Below, in pieces: positions 37,601 through 43,362 of a stretch of 64,000 nt of DNA. This DNA is from Variovorax guangxiensis (GTDB lineage Bacteria > Pseudomonadota > Gammaproteobacteria > Burkholderiales > Burkholderiaceae_C), in the NCBI RefSeq assembly GCF_003952165.1, contig NZ_RXFT01000003.1:496001-560000 (forward strand), written 5' to 3'. Position 1 is the first letter of the stretch, and every line of letters starts with the position of its first letter. The notes beneath the pieces are model-generated. The model was not told where the DNA came from. It saw nothing but the letters and a program-made list of their open reading frames with translations, and searched no databases. The position numbers and the translations under genes are program-made.

Positions 37601-39201
37601 CGACGGCGAAACTGCAATTTCGTGATGGGCGCGATCCCGTCGTACGCGTCAACTTCGTGCGCAATGGCGTGCCGACTGCGCTGGGTTATGCGCTGCTGGT
37701 CGATGGCATTCGCTTTCGCATCCATTTTCCCGAGCAACTCTGGCAAGAAGTGGACGGCCATGCCACACCCAAATGGCGTGCGCTGCGGATACAGCGCTAT
37801 CGCGACCGCCTGCTGCATGGCGACGTGCTTGCCGAGATCGAGAATGATTTCGTACGCGTGCGCTTGGGCGAAGTGTTCCTGAATGCCGCCTGCAATGCCG
37901 CGCGGCGCGATGAGGTCACGCTGCGCGATGCGGCGGACAAGATTGCCTCCGACGGAGCGCTCGTCGATCTGCTCGAGGTGCTGGACCTGACCTTGCAACA
38001 GGCTTCGCCCGACGACGGCAGCCCTCCTTCGAGCCGGCAGGAACGCCTGCGCAGCGAGCTGGTGCAACTGCTATCCGGCGAGCCCTTGCGCCAGGCCTTG
38101 CTCGCCAGCGCCAGCGTGCTATGGACTGAAATCGACGTTTCCTGGGAACGATGGCTCCGCCAAACCTATCGAGACACACTTGCAGCATCCATTGCCCGCG
38201 CCGTGGTCGACGCTTGTCCCGGCGTGGACGCCTCTCAACTCCTGGTAGACACCGACCCCGGCCCCCGTCCGGGACAAGACTTGCCGGCGCCGGACGATGA
38301 AGTCTGGATCACCGAAACCACGGTAGGCGGTGCGGGCATCGTCGAGCAGTTCATCGCGAGCTATGCGGCCGACCCCCGGCGCTTCTCCGCGCTGCTGGAC
38401 CGCGCGCTCGACATCAGCGAATGGGAGCAGATCGACACTCGCCTGCGCCGCCTTGCCAACGCCCTGGAATCCCGGGAAGTGCCCGCGTTGTGCGAGGCAA
38501 TCGCGCGCTTCCGCGATGCAGGACGCGCCGACGAGGCGACCCAAGCCTTTGGCCAAGTTCGCCACGCCTTGTCGGCGCAGGGGTACGGCGTTAGCCATTC
38601 ATTTGTCGCTTCGCTGGTGAATCGGCTGCTGCGCCCGGGCAGTTCGTCCATCACGGATGCTTTCGTCGCCTGGGCCATGCGCGAATGGGAGGCGCTCGAG
38701 CACCAGTTGGAAGTTGAACTCGACCTCAGTGTGGTGGCACCGATGCTGGCTACATCCAGTGAAGTTGAGGCGGTGCTCGGCAGCCTGCCTCACGATTCCA
38801 CTTCTGACCACCAAGCCTGGCGCAGCAGTGTCGTGGCCAGCCTGCTCTGGCCGCGCGGCGGCGCGTTGCGCTCGGGCGGACTGGAAACATGGAATCCGTT
38901 TCGGCCCAATGTAGTGATCGAGCGCTGGTTGGTGGCCGAGCGCGTGCAACGCAGCCGGATCCGTGTGACGCTGGATGAAGACGGCTGGGAGGCGAAAGTA
39001 CTGTCCGAGATCGCCCGGCGCGGCCAGATCACGGCCGTGGCCGAACTCTCGCAACGTGCACGAGTGGCGCAGTTGTGCACGCTGCTGGCCAGTCACCCCG
39101 TCGAGTCGGACTACCTGCTTGTCTACGCCCGGATACGCGCGCTGCGCATCGAGACCGATCGCATAGAAATCGATGCCGAAATTGCGGAGGCTGCCCAATG
39201 A
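34684..39201 (+). CDS. dpdJ: DpdJ, very large DEAD/DEAH helicase with zinc insert
   Basis: The ATG at 34684, preceded by GGAGGA, gives 1505 residues, the longest protein in the accessory region. Helicase motif I is AGTGSGKT (about residue 193), and a zinc-ribbon-like insert follows (CEYIRCPAGC near 295, YCEKCGG near 325). Motif II is LLDEAHTYTG (about 384), motif III GLSATLRD, and motif VI YLQRKGRAGRQR (about 628). The long C-terminal part resembles the large helicases of DISARM (DrmA-type) and DUF1998 proteins in layout, but the gene neighbourhood is Dpd. It probably moves along DNA during restriction. It overlaps dpdK by 4 nt. Confidence 0.9.
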   Translation: MHQLLLDVLDAVETCEMRQLSWGIVDTALSGDELVDIVDPRLDACLEAGDAQYVSPDEVIAAMLAARVLHATPEGGYRSRLAEGVRLMQRLRQTFAVKGNPQRGDWEGAPTLVADFRIARRPRRYPRRDRDISELLQPLTRGAIPESIADGLRALAVRDGQSLRLAGFQCRATQRILEGLRRADQRATVVCAGTGSGKTIAFYLPVLSYLSSLVSAQDPVQWVKAVALYPRNELLKDQLAEVYAQARALDETHRSRGARKLTVGAYFGPAPRDTSNRALERAKWKRTDEGHLCEYIRCPAGCDGSMIWRDTDRAAGRERLYCEKCGGTVHETELRLTRQRIEREPPDVLFTSTEMLNRRLSDSRARHLFGVGVVPGRGPRAVLLDEAHTYTGTHGAQVAYLLRRWRALSGVRMSWVGLSATLRDAARFFQDLTGLAEQEVAEVSPLTDEFEEEGAEYMIALRGDPASRSSLLSTTIQASMLLARLQDRRAQPCSEGTYANRTFVFTDDIDVTNRLYFDLLDAEGRDSFGNVNSSRSEGGLAVLRSPEPLNSRRYLYGQDWRLVQDIGHKLSERLVISRTSSQDAGVDRAADVIVATAALEVGFNDPTVGAVLQHKAPRDTAQYLQRKGRAGRQRQTRPWTVVVLSDYGRDRVAYQNYQALFDPLLPPVQLPVRNRNVLRMQAVYAAIDFLRQRVLAPGSVWTALSGPADYAPVRTLQQELADAVCGLLRDPAQAEALQHHIASGLQLSTHDLLPLLWGYPRPLLLAALPTALRRLESGWQGAAGPASDLAVIDSPLPDFVPSSLFSDLNLPEVTIDAPPQYRGGAPERHAMPMLQALRQFAPGRVSRRFGIVHRHVAHWIAVPLGGESCADLELSTIGHFTPLGRFDVQRADGQVVAVPVELPRTFAVKQRPPEVSDSSNADLDWRTQIVPPAQAVSLSLPRDGGACSLLASLDVYAHQNLNPLEVRRFASASTAKLQFRDGRDPVVRVNFVRNGVPTALGYALLVDGIRFRIHFPEQLWQEVDGHATPKWRALRIQRYRDRLLHGDVLAEIENDFVRVRLGEVFLNAACNAARRDEVTLRDAADKIASDGALVDLLEVLDLTLQQASPDDGSPPSSRQERLRSELVQLLSGEPLRQALLASASVLWTEIDVSWERWLRQTYRDTLAASIARAVVDACPGVDASQLLVDTDPGPRPGQDLPAPDDEVWITETTVGGAGIVEQFIASYAADPRRFSALLDRALDISEWEQIDTRLRRLANALESREVPALCEAIARFRDAGRADEATQAFGQVRHALSAQGYGVSHSFVASLVNRLLRPGSSSITDAFVAWAMREWEALEHQLEVELDLSVVAPMLATSSEVEAVLGSLPHDSTSDHQAWRSSVVASLLWPRGGALRSGGLETWNPFRPNVVIERWLVAERVQRSRIRVTLDEDGWEAKVLSEIARRGQITAVAELSQRARVAQLCTLLASHPVESDYLLVYARIRALRIETDRIEIDAEIAEAAQ

Positions 39202-39752
39202 TGTTCGATGCAAGCCAGGGCTCGCGCCGCATCTTCAGCAATAGCGGCACCAGCCCTTCCGAGTTGGCCGAATTGATCCAGTGGGTTGTCATGGCCGATC
39301 TGCTGGTGCGCAGCGATCGGGTATGGCTGGTCGCACCGTCCATTGACAACGCCCCCATGCTGGACAACCGCACCGGCATCTTCGATGCGCTCGATCCAGG
39401 CTGGGGACGTCGACAGGTGCGCTTGATCGACGTTGCCTTGCGCATGGCGTCCGAAGGCGTACAGGTCGTCATTACGGCGCCGCCTTCAGAGCCACACTCT
39501 GCGTTCTTTGGCGAGTTGCGCGCAGCAGCGCGGGACCACGGACTGGAGCAGCATCTCGTCGCCGGCACCCGCCACTGGATCAGCTGCAGCGGAATACTCA
39601 CGCGCCATGGATTGATACGTGGCGCACTCAACCTCAGTCGCGAAGGAGTCCGGCAACTTGACGACGTAGTGACCTTCGAAACTGCACCGGATGATTTGAA
39701 TCGATTGCGCGAACAGTTCGATGCGAACGCACCCCAGGATAGCCGGACATGA
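39198..39752 (+). CDS. dpdK: DpdK, phospholipase D-like protein with an incomplete HKD motif
   Basis: The ATG at 39198 (MMFDAS), with GGAGG upstream, overlaps the dpdJ stop and gives 184 residues. The shape is that of one PLD half: a strand-rich core, then the region GTRHWISCSGILTRHG and GALNLSREG, which stands where PLD enzymes have HxK followed by G-S-x-N. Here the His is followed by W-I rather than x-K, and the Ser before NLS is Ala-Leu, so the classic catalytic site is not clear. PLD-like nucleases cut DNA backbones, so DpdK is the best nuclease candidate in the arm, but activity is doubtful from sequence alone. Confidence 0.78.
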   Translation: MMFDASQGSRRIFSNSGTSPSELAELIQWVVMADLLVRSDRVWLVAPSIDNAPMLDNRTGIFDALDPGWGRRQVRLIDVALRMASEGVQVVITAPPSEPHSAFFGELRAAARDHGLEQHLVAGTRHWISCSGILTRHGLIRGALNLSREGVRQLDDVVTFETAPDDLNRLREQFDANAPQDSRT

Positions 39753-42019
39753 ACGCGCAGAATCTTCTTCAGCAAGCACCATGGCTGGCCGGGTTCTTTG
39801 GCCCAGGCAATGGATTGACCTGGACGGAAATCTCGAGCGGCCGCTCAGCCTGGACGCCATGGCTGCGGCCATGGCTTGCGCTGGTGGAGGCCGGCCAGGC
39901 GGATCGCGGTTTGGTGCTACCCGCAGTAGATGACGACGGCCTGTTGACCTGGTATGGATTCGCCTCGACACCGCAGGACGCATCGGCGCTGGCAGAGCAA
40001 GTATCGAGTTTTCTTGGGCCGGGGATGGTGGACTTCGACCAGACCCAGAGCTTGGTGCCCAGCGCACCACACGAGCAGGTGCTCATCGATCAGTTCCGTG
40101 GCCACGTGAAGATGATTCGGCTGCGCATTGATGCCAACGAGGTAGCAGCTAAGGCTTCACTGTCGATGCTGGCGGAATTGCTGCTTCGGCGACCCGCGCG
40201 GTCACGCCTTTCGGCACGGCCCTTTGGCGAAGTCCGCACTGCGTTCGAGCAGGCCATTGCCACTGGAGACGAAGCGCGCGCCAGGCACTGCATCGATGAG
40301 CTTCGCGGCACCGGACGCCTGAGCGCAACCAATGAGCGCTTTCTCGATGTCCGCTTGCGCACAGCATGTGGGCAGGCTGCAGCGCTGGTCCATGATGTCT
40401 CGACCATGTCGATGTTGGCGGACGCGTACCTCCCTACTCGGGTGCTACGCGATGTAGTGGAAGCGCTGTACGCGGTGCATCTGGCGCGGCTGCCCACCGA
40501 TGCCGCCCCTGAGCAATGGATCGAGGCCTATCGCGGAAACCTGCACCGACACGACCGCTTGTTGCGTGCCCGTCGGGGCATGCGCTCGCCCCTCGTGTTG
40601 CGCACCTTTCTGCTGCGCGAATGTGACAAGACACCCGCCGAGATGGATCGTGCCGAGGCCAAGGCTCTGCATGACGCACTGCTCGCCGCCCCGGGGCACG
40701 ACGAGTGGGCAACCCGGATCTGGAACTGGGCGCTGGGCCGAATGCCGGTTGACGCGGGTGGCCAGGCCTCGGCATCCGCGACCACACCTTTCCCCGTCCC
40801 CGCGGTCTCATTGAACACTGCCGAAGGGCAGTTGGCGCACTGGCTGGTTGCCCCCCCTTCGCTGCAAGCACTGGCCGCATTGTTGAGGTGCGCGCTGGAG
40901 ATCGGCACGATCGACGCAGCGGCACACGTGATCAGCGCATTGCGCACTTTTCCGAGCAACATCGTTGAGTGCATGGCACCGGTTCATCAGCGCATGCGGA
41001 CGATGCTTGAAGACCTGGTGCCCCAAACCGAGGCTGCTCCAACCGATTGGACTGGATGGGCGCAACGTTGCGTCTTCAGCGCACCCGCCGACGCCGCAGG
41101 CATTGCAGCCCTTGCCGAGCAAGGCGCCGAGGAATGGGACCATGCCGCGTGGTTAGCCGATCCGTCGCGGGTGGAAACCTTCGTCGACATGCTGCAAGGC
41201 CATGGCAATGCGTTGCGACCGCATCTGTTCACCATCTACGGCAGCTTGTGCGACCTGCAGGACCAGCCTTCCGCACTGTCAAAGCTGGTGCTTCAACTGC
41301 TGACCCTAGTTGCGCTTGACCACCCAGAAGTCTCTCAACTTCCAACGCTGTCCGAATGGGTCAGTGTGCTTGTTCGACTAGGCGCTAGCCGCGCGACGTT
41401 GGATGAAGCAGCTGAAGCAGTACATGCAGCTTGGGATGAGGTGAAATCGATGACCGCCCTGGACTGGGCTTGTGACGTCATCGAAACGCTAGCGAGCGCA
41501 CCGCGTCGGTCTAACGGCCCGCTTGATGCTTTCTATTCCGAAGTCATCGGCTTTGCATCAGGCCACCGGCATCGTCTATCCGGGGTTCAAGATCGAATCC
41601 TCACTTTGCTCTCGGGCGACTTCGGCCTGGAGTGGGTGCCGCTGGTGCGGCCGATGAATGACGCCACGGAATCGGCGGCAGCGCCGCGCTCCTTCGAAGG
41701 CGAGTCAATCGGCATCTACACTTTGCAGGAGTCCATTGTTGCTCGTCTTCGCAGTGCCATCTCGGCCATGCTGCCGGGCGCCGCGCTGGCATTCAATCAC
41801 GATCACGTCGCGACGCCGGCGCTCGAACACATGGCGCATCACAGCACGGTAGTGGTCTTCGCTTGGCGCCGGGCCAAGCACCAAGCAGCTTATTGCGTAC
41901 AGGCGCAGCGACCTGTAGGTGCGCCGCTGCTGATGCCGGCAGGTACCGGCTCAGCTAGCATTCTGCGTGAGTTGTGCGGGTACTACGGTATTTCTATGGA
42001 TGAACAAATTCTGAGTTAG
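39749..42019 (+). CDS. dpdD: DpdD, large Dpd-associated protein of unknown function
   Basis: The ATG overlaps the dpdK stop and gives 756 residues. It is mostly helical with many short hydrophobic-charged repeats (for example MLAELLLRRPARSRL, SLQALAALLRCALEIG), reminiscent of a helical-repeat scaffold. The last 150 residues look globular (GEWI- or ALAFNHDHVATPALEHM-like pieces). There is no P-loop and no nuclease motif. It is the last gene of the plus-strand operon and is named by family position. After its stop the strand changes to the XRE regulator. Confidence 0.8.
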   Translation: MNAQNLLQQAPWLAGFFGPGNGLTWTEISSGRSAWTPWLRPWLALVEAGQADRGLVLPAVDDDGLLTWYGFASTPQDASALAEQVSSFLGPGMVDFDQTQSLVPSAPHEQVLIDQFRGHVKMIRLRIDANEVAAKASLSMLAELLLRRPARSRLSARPFGEVRTAFEQAIATGDEARARHCIDELRGTGRLSATNERFLDVRLRTACGQAAALVHDVSTMSMLADAYLPTRVLRDVVEALYAVHLARLPTDAAPEQWIEAYRGNLHRHDRLLRARRGMRSPLVLRTFLLRECDKTPAEMDRAEAKALHDALLAAPGHDEWATRIWNWALGRMPVDAGGQASASATTPFPVPAVSLNTAEGQLAHWLVAPPSLQALAALLRCALEIGTIDAAAHVISALRTFPSNIVECMAPVHQRMRTMLEDLVPQTEAAPTDWTGWAQRCVFSAPADAAGIAALAEQGAEEWDHAAWLADPSRVETFVDMLQGHGNALRPHLFTIYGSLCDLQDQPSALSKLVLQLLTLVALDHPEVSQLPTLSEWVSVLVRLGASRATLDEAAEAVHAAWDEVKSMTALDWACDVIETLASAPRRSNGPLDAFYSEVIGFASGHRHRLSGVQDRILTLLSGDFGLEWVPLVRPMNDATESAAAPRSFEGESIGIYTLQESIVARLRSAISAMLPGAALAFNHDHVATPALEHMAHHSTVVVFAWRRAKHQAAYCVQAQRPVGAPLLMPAGTGSASILRELCGYYGISMDEQILS

Positions 42020-42114
42020 GCGACCGTGACAAGGCCAATGGACATATGTGGAGCGACAGCGTCTCCCCCAGAACGCTGACATCGATGTCACTCGCTAGAG
42101 CACCCAATTCCGCC

Positions 42115-42140
42115 GAAGATTCCGTTCGAAAGTAAGCGGA
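42115..42140 (-). repeat. Partial copy of the XRE regulator 3' region
   Basis: This 26-bp stretch matches 42281-42306 inside the XRE gene at 23 positions. In the minus-strand frame both read SAYFRTESS followed by a GAL. It suggests a duplicated or shuffled gene tail between dpdD and the regulator. It does not form a gene with a start I can support. Confidence 0.55.
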
Positions 42141-42201
42141 TTTAGGTTCATTCACATATATGCACGTCGCGCACAAACCGCGACAGCGCAACGCGGCCCC
42201 T

Positions 42202-42825
42202 TCAATCCACCCGCACCACGCTCTGCTTATACTGACTTCGGGGCACCGCCTTCGGCATTACCAAGGCACCGAACCCAACTGAAGACTCCGTTCGGAAATA
42301 AGCGGACGCAGCAGAGACGAGTTGGCGTCTTCTTTGGGGACTATCGACACCGGAAAGATGGCTGTTGTAGAGAGAAACCGAGAGACCAAGGTCGCGGTTT
42401 TCCAGTTGGAGAGACTCCGCGAAGGCCGCGAACCTCGACTCCAACGACAACTGTTCGAAGCGGCCATCCCCCATTACCTGCAAAACCTCCACGGCCAGCG
42501 GATCGCGAACGATGATCGCTGCACGAGCAGTTGCCACCACAACACGGATGGCATGTAACAACTCAGCCTGGATACCATCATCGCGAAACATCCCGCCGTT
42601 ACCGCTGATCAGCCAATCGACCGATACGTTGAGTTCGCGGTGAACGCCGAGGAAAAAATCCGCACCAGGTCGCTTGACCCCCCTGGAGATCTCGCTGACG
42701 TAGCCCGGACTGAGCCCCAGACGCCGCGCCAACTCTCCCTGATTCATGTCCATCTCGGCGAGCATGAGACGAACACGCAGCGCCATCTCGCTGAAAACAT
42801 TTTCCTCTTGCACTGGGGAGCTCAT
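42202..42825 (-). CDS. XRE-family transcriptional regulator
   Basis: The 207-residue protein has an N-terminal XRE helix-turn-helix (MNQGELARRLGLSPGYVSEISRG) followed by a helical C-terminal domain that is not a known peptidase or ligand fold. It points away from the tns genes, with about 390 bp between its start and the small ORF before tnsAB. That region holds three TGCGAA/TTCGCA sites close to the regulator's own start, so autoregulation and control of the transposition genes are plausible. It may also affect the Dpd genes, whose operon ends 182 bp away. Confidence 0.85.
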   Translation of the reverse strand: MSSPVQEENVFSEMALRVRLMLAEMDMNQGELARRLGLSPGYVSEISRGVKRPGADFFLGVHRELNVSVDWLISGNGGMFRDDGIQAELLHAIRVVVATARAAIIVRDPLAVEVLQVMGDGRFEQLSLESRFAAFAESLQLENRDLGLSVSLYNSHLSGVDSPQRRRQLVSAASAYFRTESSVGFGALVMPKAVPRSQYKQSVVRVD

Positions 42826-43029
42826 GGGCCTAGACTTCCAAAATTCTCAACTGCGAACATTAACAATCAATGGAGAATCTTCATCCAGAATAAAAAATCC
42901 TCTCGGGAAGAAAAGTCTCAATTCTTCGCATGAATACACTTCTGCGAACTAATTCTACGCCTTCGAACGAAGTGGCGGTTTGACAGCCCGCTTGCGAGCT
43001 ATCGCTGCCGTCGATTGAAGTCTTCTACC

Positions 43030-43062
43030 AAATAAAAAGCCCGGGGCAGGCATCCCCCGGGC
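43030..43062 (-). terminator. Rho-independent terminator, minus strand
   Basis: An 8-bp stem GCCCGGGG/CCCCGGGC (43039-43046 and 43055-43062) is followed on the minus strand by TTTTTATTT. There is no T-run on the plus side, so the terminator serves leftward transcripts only. No annotated gene on the minus strand ends here. Confidence 0.8.
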
Positions 43063-43086
43063 TATGAGCGGATATCCGCGATCTGG
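43033..43086 (-). ncRNA. Candidate short RNA of about 50 nt
   Basis: Between the minus-strand promoter and terminator there is no open frame, only a 12-bp palindrome (GCGGATATCCGC) and the terminator hairpin. The transcript would be a compact two-hairpin RNA. It runs against the leader of the tnsAB transcript if that begins upstream of 43030. This is inference from promoter and terminator spacing alone. Confidence 0.4.
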
Positions 43087-43092
43087 CGATTC

Positions 43093-43121
43093 AGTATCTG
43101 CCTCGCGTTCTCAAGCGTCAA
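43093..43121 (-). promoter_or_regulatory. Sigma-70-like promoter, minus strand
   Basis: On the minus strand TTGACG (43121-43116) and GATACT (43098-43093) are separated by exactly 17 bp. The expected start is near 43086, about 45-50 bp before the terminator hairpin ends. The -10 is only four of six matches, so strength may be modest. Confidence 0.55.
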
Positions 43122-43217
43122 GCCGAGACGCATGGGAGTCGCGTTGTCTCTTTTTTCGTAAGCGGTTCGATGTGTCCGGGCACATCCCGGTCCGTTTTAA
43201 GTAAAGGAAGATCTGCC

Positions 43218-43337
43218 ATGCGACAGTTCTCTCACAGCTTTCTCTCCACCCGCGAACCGAAGCCCTCCGCGTTTTTCGGCATGAAGCGAGCCAAGGGGGC
43301 GTTTCTGACAATCCGCTCCAGGACCCTTAGGTACTGA
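43218..43337 (+). CDS. Small basic ORF upstream of tnsAB (39 residues)
   Basis: The ATG at 43218 follows AAGGAAG with a 7-base gap, a better ribosome binding site than that of tnsAB itself. The product MRQFSHSFLSTREPKPSAF and so on ends in TIRSRTLRY and is strongly basic. It stops 25 bases before the tnsAB start. It could be a leader peptide or a small DNA-binding helper; I recognise no family. Confidence 0.4.
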   Translation: MRQFSHSFLSTREPKPSAFFGMKRAKGAFLTIRSRTLRY

Positions 43338-43362
43338 TCGAGAGCCTGTCGGTCTCGTCGAT

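Larger units (their letters stand above)
42826..43217. promoter_or_regulatory. Control region between the XRE regulator and the tns operon
   Basis: No gene of normal size fits here. Candidate operators TGCGAA/TTCGCA occur at 42852-42857, 42925-42930 and 42943-42948; the middle one sits in an imperfect palindrome flanked by ATTC and GAAT (42921-42935). Further right are a 12-bp palindrome GCGGATATCCGC (43068-43079), a minus-strand terminator and promoter (listed apart), and an inverted repeat GATGTG-6-CACATC at 43169-43186 just before the small ORF. Confidence 0.6.

Noticed and set aside
34684..39201. DISARM instead of Dpd, because of the large DrmA-like helicase and PLD protein
   Set aside because: There is no DISARM methyltransferase or DrmB, and the preQ0 genes plus dpdA, dpdC and the operon order define Dpd.
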